DNA of 64,000 bases from positions 185,709 to 249,708 of the forward strand of contig JABTUL010000004.1 in the NCBI GenBank assembly GCA_015075425.1, given 5' to 3'. The position numbers and the translations under genes were made by a program. This stretch comes from Spirochaetales bacterium. Its GTDB lineage: Bacteria > Spirochaetota > Leptospiria > Leptospirales > Leptonemataceae. Below, piece by piece: positions 33,781 to 43,565 of the stretch (positions are counted from its first letter, which is position 1; each line of letters opens with the position of its first letter). The notes beneath the pieces are model-generated. The model was not told the origin of the DNA. It worked only from the letters and a program-made list of their open reading frames with translations, and searched no databases.

Positions 33781-35175
33781 ATGGTCGCCCCCAATTACCA
33801 GGAAGCTCTGCGCAAGCGTATGCAGGATGCTAAAATCAATCCCATCATGCAGGAAGAATTCCTGCGCCGGGCGGATCTGGTGGCCCGGGGAGCATCGGGC
33901 AAAGTTCCCTGGTCAGCCATTAGGGATTTGCATGCAGAGGACTATTTTGATTTCCGTGATCTTAGCTCTGGAGAGAACGCAGAGCTTTCCCGATTGGCCG
34001 TGATCAAACTCAACGGTGGCCTTGGAACATCTATGGGCCTGGAACGGGCCAAATCTCTCATCGAAGTAAAGCCAGGCCTTAACTTTTTACAAATTATTAT
34101 GCGTCAGATTCAGGCACTGCGCCAGAAAAGCGGGCAATGGATTCCTCTGTTTTTTATGAATTCCTACAATACCAGATCCGACACCCTCGCTCTACCTGGT
34201 ATTCTTTCTTTCAACGGCGATTGGCCGGTAGATTTTGTGCAACACAAAGTGCCCCGCCTGCTCAAGGACAATCTGCTTCCTCTGGGAGATGGCCAGAGCG
34301 ATGAGCACTGGTGCCCGCCCGGACATGGCGATGTATATTTTTCTTTAATGTTATCCGGTCTGCTGGACCGATTGCTGGCAGAGGGTAGAGAAATCGCCTT
34401 CATTTCCAATGGCGACAATCTGGGTGCGACCGCGCATCCAGGCATCCTGCATGCTGTCCTTGAACAACAGCTGGATTTTCTTATGGAGGTGACGCCCAAG
34501 ACCCGGGCTGACCTTAAGGGCGGTGTCCTGTACAGACACAGGAGTGCCGGAGAGGAACGCATCGAGCTTCTGGAAACGGCGATGGTGGAGCCGGAGCATA
34601 TCCAGGATTTTGAGGATGTGAAACGTTTTGCTTACTTTTCCACCAACAATCTCTGGATTCGCCTGGAAGCGCTCCGCGATCAACTGAAGAAAGGCCTGCC
34701 ACTGGCATTGATAGTCAACCCCAAGAAAGTAGCCGGTCAGGAGATTCTGCAACTTGAGGCGGCCATGGGTTCAGCTATCGGGCATTTTATGCGGACCCGC
34801 GGGCTCATCATTCCCCGTGATCGCTTTGCTCCGGTTAAAAGCTGCGCGGATCTTCTGGTGCGGCGCAGTGACGCGTACACACTCATGGAAGATTCGCAAC
34901 TGGTCATGGAAAGAGAACGCCTGCGGCTGGACATGGGCGAGCCGCGCATTGTGCTTTCCGATCATTACAAAACTGTAAAAGATTTTGAATCTCTGTTTCT
35001 GCAGATTCCGTCCCTGTCCGGGATTGCGTCACTGGAAATTCAAGGTCCGGTACTCTTTGATAAGAAAATGACTCTGCGTGGAACTGTGCGTCTGGAAAAT
35101 CAGAGTTCAGTCCCCCGACCCATCAGTTCTCTGGGGCGCGACTTGCTGAGCGATGAATCTGTAGAGATCAGCTGA
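33781..35175 (+). CDS. UTP-glucose-1-phosphate uridylyltransferase, eukaryote-type (UGPase family)
   Basis: 464 residues, much longer than the bacterial GalU type (about 300). The nucleotide-binding loop VIKLNGGLGTSMG, the substrate motif SYNTRSDTL and FISNGDNLGA match the UDPGP family of plants, animals and some bacteria, and a C-terminal left-handed beta helix is likely. It makes UDP-glucose for envelope polysaccharides. AGGAG stands just before the ATG. Confidence 0.93.
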   Translation: MVAPNYQEALRKRMQDAKINPIMQEEFLRRADLVARGASGKVPWSAIRDLHAEDYFDFRDLSSGENAELSRLAVIKLNGGLGTSMGLERAKSLIEVKPGLNFLQIIMRQIQALRQKSGQWIPLFFMNSYNTRSDTLALPGILSFNGDWPVDFVQHKVPRLLKDNLLPLGDGQSDEHWCPPGHGDVYFSLMLSGLLDRLLAEGREIAFISNGDNLGATAHPGILHAVLEQQLDFLMEVTPKTRADLKGGVLYRHRSAGEERIELLETAMVEPEHIQDFEDVKRFAYFSTNNLWIRLEALRDQLKKGLPLALIVNPKKVAGQEILQLEAAMGSAIGHFMRTRGLIIPRDRFAPVKSCADLLVRRSDAYTLMEDSQLVMERERLRLDMGEPRIVLSDHYKTVKDFESLFLQIPSLSGIASLEIQGPVLFDKKMTLRGTVRLENQSSVPRPISSLGRDLLSDESVEIS

Positions 35176-36298
35176 GTTGTTGAGTCAGTATCAGAACGCT
35201 GGAAAAGATGAGTAACAGAGCCACGGCCTTTCCGGGGAATTGGTAACGCTGGACGAAGAAAGCGCCCAGCAGGGGCAGGAAAAGTCGGGCAATGTTGGCA
35301 AAGTTAGCCCAGTATTCATGGCCTGTTGCCAGTGATATGAGTCCAAGGGAAATGCCCAGAAGGATGAAGCCGGCGCTGCTCTGGGGGTCCACAATCGCAG
35401 TCATCATTTTGCGCAGGCGGTAAAGGCCGGCGCACAGTATGATAAGTAAAGCATATTGGCCGCTGGCCGGTGTGGCGCTGAAGTATTCGATGACGCCAGA
35501 GAAGGGCCAGCCTCCCCGACTGGCTGCCTGATCCGGCGTAAAACCAATCCGGGACCACCAGAGAAGCAGGGGCAATACACTGCCCAGACTGTAAGCCATG
35601 AGAGATAGATTCTCTTTCTTGCACCGGCCCGATTGGAAAATCCGGAGGAGAGCCGATGCACTCAGTGCCAGAGGGAAAGCAAGCATTGTCTCTTTCACGA
35701 GCAGTGCGAAAGCAAGCAGGAAGGAAAAACCGGCCCGCGAACGCTCCGGCGAAGCTCTGGATAGACCCCGAAAGGCGAAGAGGGCCAGTTGCAGGGCAAA
35801 CCCATCGGGCAGGACCAGAAGAAAGCAGAGTAAAGACAGAGGATTGAGCGCCAGAGCTGCGGTCATGAAATCGGCACGACGCTCGCAGTTCAAATAGACC
35901 AGGATCAGTTGAGATAGTAAAAGAAAAAGGGGCATCCCCAGAGAAAGGATCTCCGGTCCGACCCGGTAGAGCCAGAAAGTCAGCCAGACAAAACCGATTC
36001 GTGCCCGGCGGAATGACGGAGCATCGACCACTGCCGGCCCCGCGCCTCCCAGTTCGGCAGCCAGATAGTAGTAGAACTGACCATCGTAGCCGCCGGAAGG
36101 ATAAACGACTGCCGGCTCCGGCAGCATTTTCTGGTTCAACCGGGCAAAACAAATGTCGGGATGACAGCCAAAACCATAGAAGGCGCTGACGTTCCCCCAG
36201 GATGCTACCTTGAAAATTCCTGCCAGCGCATAAAGCAGGAAAACCAGACAGAGCAGTTGCCAGCGAAGGATGGAAAAAGAAAAAAAATTTTTTCTCAT
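35168..36298 (-). CDS. Polytopic inner-membrane protein, AZOBR_p60025-like
   Basis: 376 residues with about ten membrane helices. The short outside motif YPSGGYDGQFYYYLA after the first helix is typical of a family tied to cell-surface glycopolymer formation and known from Leptospira. I start at the ATG 36298, directly before the basic N-terminus; longer options reach 36340 but overlap the likely start of the divergent receptor. The 3' end overlaps the UGPase end by 8 nt. Confidence 0.65.
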   Translation of the reverse strand: MRKNFFSFSILRWQLLCLVFLLYALAGIFKVASWGNVSAFYGFGCHPDICFARLNQKMLPEPAVVYPSGGYDGQFYYYLAAELGGAGPAVVDAPSFRRARIGFVWLTFWLYRVGPEILSLGMPLFLLLSQLILVYLNCERRADFMTAALALNPLSLLCFLLVLPDGFALQLALFAFRGLSRASPERSRAGFSFLLAFALLVKETMLAFPLALSASALLRIFQSGRCKKENLSLMAYSLGSVLPLLLWWSRIGFTPDQAASRGGWPFSGVIEYFSATPASGQYALLIILCAGLYRLRKMMTAIVDPQSSAGFILLGISLGLISLATGHEYWANFANIARLFLPLLGAFFVQRYQFPGKAVALLLIFSSVLILTQQLS

Positions 36299-36331
36299 GG
36301 ACAATGACTGTAGCGCCTGTAGAGACATCCC

Positions 36332-39076
36332 ATTCTGCATCAGCTAATCATAGTTTTCCTGGCATTCAGCGTCGGAGCTGCGAGCGTCCTGCCCTGTAGC
36401 GATAAGGTTTTCATTGGTCCTTTCTTGCCTCTGCGTCAGGCGGATACTTCCCCCGGCAGGCTAATTTCCGGGGCTTTACAGAGCGAGCTGGAAAAACAGG
36501 GTTTGCGCACGGAACCTGTTCCGTCCACCGATCTTGCTGCGGCCATGGACCGGGCGGCGGGTTGTCCACTGCTGGCCGGCTACTATGATGCCGATGGTCG
36601 CTATTACGGTCATATCTACAATACCTCGGAAAGAACACTCGTTGATGCTTTCAATTCTCAGGAAATTCTCAGTGACCTTCCCGGTCTTGAACCGGAAAAG
36701 GAGAGTGACTTACGGCAAAAGTTCGTTATCGGACTGGTCCGCCGACTCCGAAGCAATCCGCGTTTGCGCAAGCGTCACGATAATCTTTATGAGCTATACC
36801 AGATGTCCCCCGTCTATGGGCGGATACCCGCCTGGGCTCATGAAGAATCCACCATTGAGGAAACTTTACGCGAATTTCAAGAAAATGTCCAGGTAGCCTC
36901 CAACATAGAAGCCAGTCTGCGAAGACAGCCGGCCGCAGTAAGTATTATAACGCGCCGACAGATTGAGATGTCCGGTGCCCGAACCGTCAATGAAATTCTC
37001 ATGATCTATGTCCCCGGGATGTTTGTGACGGAAGACCAGGATGACACGATCGCAGCTTTCCGCGGTCTGGCTCCGGACAGTAACGCCAAAGTCCTCTTGC
37101 TGATCAATGGTCAAAAAATCAATACAGAATGGCAATTTGGCCCTCCGGATTCTTTGATCAACGGCCTGGCCATGGATCATATTGAACGAATCGAAGTGAT
37201 CCGCGGACCCGGTTCAAATACCCACGGTCAGGGGGCCCTGCTGGGTGTGATCAATATTATTCTTCGAAATGAAAAGACAAACGGCGCGGTAGTTAAGGGA
37301 AGTGCCGGGCAGGATCAATTCAATGGTTTCAGCATTCTGGCAAGCCAGCGGGGAGAGCACCTGGAGTCGTTGCACAGTACGTTTTTCCTTTCCCGAACAG
37401 GCTATAACGGCCAGGCGCTTCGCGAGGAAGGCTGGGCCAAAGACCGGGGCTATGATGGTGCAGAAGGATATATGTACCGGTTAGAACCCGGACTTAAAAA
37501 AACGGCCGATTGCGCCGCAAAATCGGATCGTGCTTTTGTTTTTGCGGAGGACTGCTACTATCGCAATGTTTCTGTTTCCGGCAGTCGTTTGAAAAAGGCA
37601 GAGCATCTGCTGGCTATGGGCCAATTGCAATATGGCGAGGGCCAGCTGACGACGCTCTATTCCGATCAAATCCGGGATAATTACAATTTCTACCGTGACC
37701 GCAATGAAATCCATCAGATCCTTGGCATGGTCTCCGGTTCTTACAACTATCAATTCCGTGAAAGAGCCAGTCTGGAAGCACGCAGCTATTATGCCCGCGA
37801 TGATTTCATGTTTCAATCGCATGGCGGTTCAATGATGGCCGGGGTCCGCGAAAACCGCTACGGTGGGGCTCTGGTGGGCCGCCTGGCAAGTTCCGGCAAC
37901 CGCAATCGACTGGCCCTCGGGGCAGAGCTGAACCGGTATGATATGGGCCAGGACGATGTAAATGGAAACAATTTTATTGTGAACCGGCGTTCCGATGAGT
38001 TGCAGGATGATCCCAATTTGAAAAGAAAGTTTGTTTATACAGATTCCATACTAATTCATAGCTTCTTCATGGAAGACTTTTTCCGGCTGACACCAGATTT
38101 TGAGATCTTTGGCGGCCTGCGCTATGATGAGCATCCTTTCTGGGGCAGCAATCTATCACCCCGTGCAGGTTTTTTCTTCAATCCTTTCTCCAGTCTGCAG
38201 TTTCGACTGTCGTACCAGGAAGGCTTCCGCGGAGCGGCAGGAGTTGCTTATGTGGGTGGCTACCAGGGAGATGGATTGCTGCGAGCGCGCAACTACAATC
38301 AGGTTGCTCTGGCCCGCATTCCGGCGACGGATGAATTTGGAACGCGCTATGAACGCAGCAATATCGCGGAGCTGCGTCCGGAAAAGATCAGGTCCGGTGA
38401 ACTGGCCGTGCACTACAGTCCGGGCAGCAATTGGGAGCTGGAAGGCATATTTTTTTACAATCTGCTGGAGAACGTTATCGATGTGGGCGTCCTGTTTGCA
38501 GACCCGGCCGTCTTTAAGATGCCGGCGATTGGCAATGATATCCCTGGCGACTGGAACGGCTACTGGTTCTATCGCAATCTTCCCGGCGTTATCCGTCAGG
38601 GCGGGGTCGAGGCCGGCATTCAGCACCGCAGCCGCTCCCTGCATATTGGCCTGAGTCACGCTATGGTCCGGGTCCTGTCGGCATCTGATTCTATGTATTT
38701 TGAAGATTACAAAGGAGGAATGTATCTGACGTCGGACCGTGAGAACAAGCATTTCAAGGCATATCCGGAAAACCTGACGCGCATCCATCTTTTCTGGCAG
38801 ATGCCAGGCGGTTTTTCTCTGGCTTTGAATTATTTATACTATTTGAACTGGTATTCCCCTGTTGGCGAACGTATCGAAGGCAATCACATCGCCACAGGAA
38901 GTATTTCCTACTCACCCCATGAAGACGTGGTCATCTCTCTGACCGGTAAAAATCTTCTGGCAGCCGGAAATCTGTATCCCATGAATTCCAATGCCGGAGA
39001 TCGAGTGGTCAGCCGGGGAAGCCCGGCGCTGGAAGAACGGACCTGGTGGGCTTCCCTGAGGATTACTCTGAGGTAA
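36332..39076 (+). CDS. TonB-dependent outer-membrane receptor
   Basis: About 914 residues. The N-terminal 150-residue domain is followed by a TonB plug (QPAAVSIITRRQIEMSGARTVNEIL, IERIEVIRGPGS, GVINIIL) and a 22-strand-type barrel ending in ASLRITLR. The first standard start in frame is TTG 36425, but the frame is open upstream to 36323. That extra part encodes a classic signal peptide (LIIVFLAFSVGAASV) with no ATG, GTG or TTG. ATT 36332 or CTG 36335 is the likely start. The ligand is unknown; no metal or haem genes lie beside it. Confidence 0.88.
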   Translation: MLHQLIIVFLAFSVGAASVLPCSDKVFIGPFLPLRQADTSPGRLISGALQSELEKQGLRTEPVPSTDLAAAMDRAAGCPLLAGYYDADGRYYGHIYNTSERTLVDAFNSQEILSDLPGLEPEKESDLRQKFVIGLVRRLRSNPRLRKRHDNLYELYQMSPVYGRIPAWAHEESTIEETLREFQENVQVASNIEASLRRQPAAVSIITRRQIEMSGARTVNEILMIYVPGMFVTEDQDDTIAAFRGLAPDSNAKVLLLINGQKINTEWQFGPPDSLINGLAMDHIERIEVIRGPGSNTHGQGALLGVINIILRNEKTNGAVVKGSAGQDQFNGFSILASQRGEHLESLHSTFFLSRTGYNGQALREEGWAKDRGYDGAEGYMYRLEPGLKKTADCAAKSDRAFVFAEDCYYRNVSVSGSRLKKAEHLLAMGQLQYGEGQLTTLYSDQIRDNYNFYRDRNEIHQILGMVSGSYNYQFRERASLEARSYYARDDFMFQSHGGSMMAGVRENRYGGALVGRLASSGNRNRLALGAELNRYDMGQDDVNGNNFIVNRRSDELQDDPNLKRKFVYTDSILIHSFFMEDFFRLTPDFEIFGGLRYDEHPFWGSNLSPRAGFFFNPFSSLQFRLSYQEGFRGAAGVAYVGGYQGDGLLRARNYNQVALARIPATDEFGTRYERSNIAELRPEKIRSGELAVHYSPGSNWELEGIFFYNLLENVIDVGVLFADPAVFKMPAIGNDIPGDWNGYWFYRNLPGVIRQGGVEAGIQHRSRSLHIGLSHAMVRVLSASDSMYFEDYKGGMYLTSDRENKHFKAYPENLTRIHLFWQMPGGFSLALNYLYYLNWYSPVGERIEGNHIATGSISYSPHEDVVISLTGKNLLAAGNLYPMNSNAGDRVVSRGSPALEERTWWASLRITLR

Positions 39077-39082
39077 GCCGAT

Positions 39083-39436
39083 CTAAAGGCCTCCCTGCAG
39101 AAATTCTCCCTTCCAGATTTCCTTGGGACTCATTCTACAACGATCCAGAATGGCTTCGCAGGGAGTGATCAATATCTGTTTTTCACATTCCGCCAGATCT
39201 TCCCTGTGGTAAAAAGCACCATCCAGTGTTTTGCGGGTGGCCTGGATCTGGATAGCATACATTTCCTGATCTTCCCTCTCCCTGCGGTCACAATGGATTA
39301 CACGCAAGAGCCGGGCCCGGACCATGCGCTGCACTGCTTCCTCGCGGGTCACGACGTCCGGGCCATCGACACCAACATAAGAGCCGGTGCAATGGAGAAA
39401 AAGAAAGGAACAGCCGGCCAGAAGTCGGAACATCAC
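39083..39436 (-). CDS. Small lipoprotein of unknown function
   Basis: 117 residues with the lipobox FLFLHC near residue 16. The mature part has several further Cys ([27 protein letters not shown]), so disulfides are likely. The ATG overlaps the trpB stop by 4 nt, and the 3' end faces the TonB receptor end with a 6-nt gap. Confidence 0.55.
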   Translation of the reverse strand: MMFRLLAGCSFLFLHCTGSYVGVDGPDVVTREEAVQRMVRARLLRVIHCDRREREDQEMYAIQIQATRKTLDGAFYHREDLAECEKQILITPCEAILDRCRMSPKEIWKGEFLQGGL

Positions 39437-40803
39437 ACCGGAAGTGGATACTCTGCCAGTTCACTGAGATGTTCTTTGACTTCCTGGTCGGTCAGTTCAT
39501 GATCCTTGAGATTGCCATTAAAGTAATCTTCGTAGGCAGCCAGGTCCAGATAGCCGTGCCCGCAAAGATTGAAGAGGATCGTGCGGGCCTCCCCTGCTTC
39601 TCTGGCCTGGCGCGCCTGGCGAAACACCTCGGCTATGGCATGGGTAGCTTCCGGAGCCGGTAGAATTCCCTCCGTGCGCGCAAAGGTGACACCGGCCTGA
39701 AAGCATTCGAGCTGCTGGATCGCAACGGCATCAATCAGACCATCTTTGAGCAGCTGACTGACAATGGCACCAGCACCATGGTAGCGGAGGCCTCCGGCAT
39801 GGATGGACGCCGGCACAAAGGAATGCCCCAGAGTGTACATGGGAATAAGCGGAGTCATGCCCACCGTATCACCAAAATCGTAACGAAATTCCCCGCGCGT
39901 CAATTTAGGGCAGGATGCCGGCTCAACGGCAATGCAACGAACCTTTCTGCCTTCTTTGAGCTTATGGCGCAAGAATGGAAAAGAAAGTCCGGCAAAATTG
40001 GATCCCCCGCCAAAGGGAGCAATGACCACATCAGGAAATTCGCCGGCCTTTTCCATTTGTAGCAACGCTTCCTGTCCCACAACCGTCTGGTGCAGGAGCA
40101 CATGATTGAGAACGCTGCCCAGAGCATACTTTGTATCCGGATCACCCGCTGCCCTTTCCACGGCTTCGGAGATGGCAATGCCCAGACTTCCAGGGGAATT
40201 TGGCTGCCGGGACAGAATCTGTTTTCCCGCCTGAGTCCGCGGGGATGGCGAAGGAAATACTTCAGCACCCCAGGTGTTCATCAGTGTTTTGCGATAGGGC
40301 TTTTGTTCGTAGCTTACTTTGACCATATAGACTTCGAGATCGATGCCAAAAACATGACAGGCATAGGCAAGGGCGCTGCCCCACTGGCCGGCTCCGGTTT
40401 CTGTTGTGATTTTTTTAACACCTTCTTGCTTGTTGTAGTAGGCCTGCGGAACCGCTGTATTGGGCTTGTGGGAGCCCGCGGGACTCACTCCTTCATACTT
40501 ATAGTAGATGTGTGCCGGTGTATCCAGGAAAGCCTCCAGCCGATGTGCGCGAAACAGGGGAGTCGGTCTCCAGATTTTATAAATATTAAAAACTTCATCA
40601 GGGATTTCGATATACCGTTCCCGGGTTACCTCCTGCTTGATGAGCTCCATGGGAAAAAGCGGGGACAGATCTTCGGGGCCAACAGGGGCCTTTGTGCCCG
40701 GATGCAGCGGCGGAAGGCAGGGGTTGGGCATGTCCGCCTGGATGTTGTACCACTGGCGCGGAATTTCTTTTTCTGATAAAAGGATTTTGTGATCTTGTGA
40801 CAT
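39433..40803 (-). CDS. Tryptophan synthase beta chain-like protein, TrpB2 type
   Basis: 456 residues, longer than standard TrpB (about 400), with the TrpB2 layout: an N-terminal extension ([10 protein letters not shown]), the PLP lysine in [25 protein letters not shown], and a phosphate loop GGGSNFAG. TrpB2 proteins can work without TrpA and are thought to salvage indole to tryptophan. I chose the ATG at 40803, because GGAG stands 9 nt before it, over the upstream TTG. The leader contains a pairing switch described separately. Confidence 0.92.
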   Translation of the reverse strand: MSQDHKILLSEKEIPRQWYNIQADMPNPCLPPLHPGTKAPVGPEDLSPLFPMELIKQEVTRERYIEIPDEVFNIYKIWRPTPLFRAHRLEAFLDTPAHIYYKYEGVSPAGSHKPNTAVPQAYYNKQEGVKKITTETGAGQWGSALAYACHVFGIDLEVYMVKVSYEQKPYRKTLMNTWGAEVFPSPSPRTQAGKQILSRQPNSPGSLGIAISEAVERAAGDPDTKYALGSVLNHVLLHQTVVGQEALLQMEKAGEFPDVVIAPFGGGSNFAGLSFPFLRHKLKEGRKVRCIAVEPASCPKLTRGEFRYDFGDTVGMTPLIPMYTLGHSFVPASIHAGGLRYHGAGAIVSQLLKDGLIDAVAIQQLECFQAGVTFARTEGILPAPEATHAIAEVFRQARQAREAGEARTILFNLCGHGYLDLAAYEDYFNGNLKDHELTDQEVKEHLSELAEYPLPV

Positions 40804-40808
40804 TATCA

Positions 40809-40877
40809 AAAGCTCCAGGGAGGTTTCAGACTGTAAAACCTTTTTTTGCTCCAGGCCGCCGCGAGGCCTGGAGCTTT
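40809..40877 (-). promoter_or_regulatory. trpB2 leader with two mutually exclusive pairings
   Basis: In the minus-strand RNA, the arm GCTCCAGGCC (40874-40865) can pair with GGCCTGGAGC (40857-40848), 10 bp around a 7-nt loop. The same arm, extended as AAAGCTCCAGG, can instead pair over 11 bp with CCTGGAGCTTT (40819-40809), which contains the GGAG ribosome site of trpB. The first hairpin is followed by seven A, not U, so it is not a standard terminator. Confidence 0.5.
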
Positions 40878-40892
40878 AGTTAGAGATGGCGA

Positions 40893-42758
40893 TCAGCGAA
40901 TCTCGCGGGCACGATACCAACTGCCCTCGTTCCAGAGGCAGAATCCCTGCCAGCGTGAACCGTCACAATTCTTGCTTTTGATACTGAAATGCGGTAGAGC
41001 TTTGCACACCAGCTTGTTGTTCAACGTCCCCAGTTTGGCCCGCAGGCCGGGGCAACTTTCATCATCGGCTGACGTGACCACAATCCCGCTGCCATCGATC
41101 CAGTCCGGCCGGGCGACACGGTAAGGATCGAAAGCCCTGTCCCACATTTTGAGGAACGATTCCGATGAATTTTCTATATTGGTGGTGATGACACCCAGTT
41201 TATTCAGATCCCGGATAACGTCACGTGTGAATCCGATATGGGCATAACCGGCAAGATCAAAATCGCTCAGAGTCCCGTAGGAATTCCGATTTCCCTGGGC
41301 CGCCCGGGCCACTTCCCGCTCTGCCGCGCCCGTGTCCTCTCCGCAGGCCCATTTTTCTGATCCATTGCCATAACGGGACGATGGATTGTAGTAACGCGGA
41401 CGGATCTGATCGATAAAACCATTGAAATCGCTGGCAAATCCGAGAGGCACGTTGTAGCCGATTGCGCCCAGGCCATAGCTCTGAGCAAATGAGCGGCTGG
41501 ATCCATGACAGTTATTGGCTACAGAAATTCGGCTGTAGGTATTTTGTTTTTCATTGCCCGTGCGCAGTCCAATCACGCCCCCTGTTTTCTTTACCATGCG
41601 CACAGCCTCCGGGGTGATCTTTTTTTCATCAATGAGTTTACCGCGAAACATGGGCCGGAAATGCGCATGGGATACGAATAACGGATAGTGCCGATGGGCA
41701 ACAGCGATGTTGTAGGTATCCTGAAAGGATCGCGTCGACAGGTGAGCCACATCAACGATCATATTGCGTTCGATCATTTTTTTCACCAGCGTTTTTCCCA
41801 GCGCAGTGAGCCCCTGGACATTGTTCTTCTGCCCGTCCAGCTGAATCCCTTTCAAAGCCGTGCTCAAGTCGTCCGGCGAATTGTCACCGCCGCCAAAAAA
41901 GGCCTTCGCATTCACAAATGCCTGCACCAGATCGAACATCTTCTGAAAATAGGCGGTGCCGCCAAACTTGTTGTTGAGTTCATGTACGGGCTGGAGGGAG
42001 CGCACCCCCAGATTGTAATAATTACTCAATTCCCTTTCCAGATCCTGCTCACTGCTTACGTTATTGAATATTTCGCTGGCTTCAATGGCCAGGACGACCG
42101 CCAGCTTACCGTTGTGGATGATTCTGCGCGCATGGGCCGGCGTCAGGGCGATCTCATACCAGCTCGCATTGCGCGCGGCAAAGGTATGCGCTGCTTCCAG
42201 TTGTCGCCGAACATTTTTCATATCATCACAGGGAACAACACCACCGGTTGTATCGTAGTAGCCATTGCTGCGCGGCATGATCCCGCATATATAACGAAAA
42301 TTGACCGCGCTCATGACGATGAGGCTCAGCCCCTCCTGGTGGGCTTTCTTGAGCCAGCCTTCCCACGCCTGCTGGTGACTCATCGTGGACCATACGGGCC
42401 AGTCGCGGTAGCGTCGGCTGGCATCTGCATGATGCCCATGGGTGCCAAAATGGTGCATGCCCAGTTCCGGCGAAACGAACGCGCCGGTAACCAGTCCGGG
42501 CATCCAGCTTACACCGTGATTGGTTCCGGAGCAGGATCGCAGGGCATGGGTTTCCGCGCCGTCAGCAGCTCCCCAGAGCAGCCGCCCGTCGTATCCCAGA
42601 TTGCTGAACTGATGCAGGTGGTAATCGGCATGGCCGCGCACCGCACCCAGCGGAAAGGGCAAAGGAGCAATGGAAAGAGAGTCGGTCCGGGCTGTCTGGA
42701 TAGCCGGCCAGAATAAAATCAACAGGAAGGTTTTTTTTAGATAGCAGGTCAAGCGCAT
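40893..42758 (-). CDS. Secreted peptidase M19 (membrane dipeptidase)-like hydrolase
   Basis: 621 residues, far longer than normal M19 dipeptidases (about 350-400). It has a signal peptide and the metal-site motifs of the family: ADYHLH, VLAIEASE, VDVAHLS, VSHAHFRP and FASDFNGF. Insertions and a Cys-rich C-terminal part (residues about 560-610) are extra. It acts in the periplasm or outside; the substrate is unclear. GGAG stands 6 nt before the ATG. It lies upstream of trpB on the same strand. Confidence 0.8.
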   Translation of the reverse strand: MRLTCYLKKTFLLILFWPAIQTARTDSLSIAPLPFPLGAVRGHADYHLHQFSNLGYDGRLLWGAADGAETHALRSCSGTNHGVSWMPGLVTGAFVSPELGMHHFGTHGHHADASRRYRDWPVWSTMSHQQAWEGWLKKAHQEGLSLIVMSAVNFRYICGIMPRSNGYYDTTGGVVPCDDMKNVRRQLEAAHTFAARNASWYEIALTPAHARRIIHNGKLAVVLAIEASEIFNNVSSEQDLERELSNYYNLGVRSLQPVHELNNKFGGTAYFQKMFDLVQAFVNAKAFFGGGDNSPDDLSTALKGIQLDGQKNNVQGLTALGKTLVKKMIERNMIVDVAHLSTRSFQDTYNIAVAHRHYPLFVSHAHFRPMFRGKLIDEKKITPEAVRMVKKTGGVIGLRTGNEKQNTYSRISVANNCHGSSRSFAQSYGLGAIGYNVPLGFASDFNGFIDQIRPRYYNPSSRYGNGSEKWACGEDTGAAEREVARAAQGNRNSYGTLSDFDLAGYAHIGFTRDVIRDLNKLGVITTNIENSSESFLKMWDRAFDPYRVARPDWIDGSGIVVTSADDESCPGLRAKLGTLNNKLVCKALPHFSIKSKNCDGSRWQGFCLWNEGSWYRAREIR

Positions 42759-42834
42759 GTACAGCTCCGGGGAATGGACATTCCAGAATTTTTGACTCTG
42801 CTTGCCCCGGCCGGAAAAACAAGCAAAAAATGAG

Positions 42835-43485
42835 TTATTCTTCCGATTGGGGAGCCGGCTGGATCAAAGGATCATCGCGTGTTTCCACTGCGGGTGGCTC
42901 CGCGCTGGCCCCTTCACGGCGCTTGCGAAGGATCGAGAGGGCGCTGGCTTTCTCCTCCTGAAGATCCTTCAGGGCCTGCTGGTCGCGCTCGAGCATCGTT
43001 CTGTAGCCATTCAGGGTATCCGCCGGCCAATCTTCCGTAAGGACGTGTTCGACAAGCTGGATGCGGTCGAGAATTTCCTGCCGCCGAACCTCAAAAAGGT
43101 AGGCAGCATCCGCCTCGGTGGCTTCCCCCGCAGAAAGGTCACGCAGGATGTTCTGGCGCCTTTCTTCTTCTTTCTCCTGACGAAACCGGTTCAGTGCTGG
43201 CTGGGGCAAGAGGGAGTTCTGCGGAAAGAGCTGCCAGAGCTTGCGAATCCGCTCGATTTGTTCTGTAGAATAGGGTTCACCGGTCAGAGGGTTGATCTGA
43301 CCGGCCAGGCGGTCAAAATCCGGTGCCCCGTCCGATCCCGTGGTCCAGAAGGCCGTGTCAAACAGGGTGAGCCTTTCCGGGCTTTCGTCCGGGGAACCGG
43401 CCTGGTTAGCCGGAGAAAGGACGTAAAAAATGATGAGACAGAGAAAGAATGCACTTCCGGCAATCAGGTAAAGGAAGGACTTCAC
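42835..43485 (-). CDS. Membrane-anchored coiled-coil protein, possible lipase-chaperone-like
   Basis: 216 residues. One N-terminal membrane helix is followed by a long charged helical part (EIERIRKLW-like, then RQEKEEERRQNIL and LERDQQALKDLQEEKASAL) and an acidic Pro-rich tail. The periplasmic helical layout recalls lipase foldases (LifO), but I see no decisive motif. No lipase gene is adjacent. Treat as unknown. Confidence 0.5.
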   Translation of the reverse strand: MKSFLYLIAGSAFFLCLIIFYVLSPANQAGSPDESPERLTLFDTAFWTTGSDGAPDFDRLAGQINPLTGEPYSTEQIERIRKLWQLFPQNSLLPQPALNRFRQEKEEERRQNILRDLSAGEATEADAAYLFEVRRQEILDRIQLVEHVLTEDWPADTLNGYRTMLERDQQALKDLQEEKASALSILRKRREGASAEPPAVETRDDPLIQPAPQSEE

Positions 43486-43565
43486 AGACGGGACTTAGCC
43501 AGATCGAAGTCGGCAGGCAAGAAAAAAACTTGTAATCCTGTAAAAAGAGGAATTCATCGCAAGAT

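Noticed and set aside
40841..40880. Strong hairpin as an intrinsic terminator of the dipeptidase gene
   Set aside because: On the transcribed strand it is followed by A, not U; the second pairing with the trpB ribosome site explains it better.
42768..42800. Small GGAAT/ATTCC hairpin with a T run
   Set aside because: The T run is on the plus strand, where no gene ends; both neighbours are on the minus strand.
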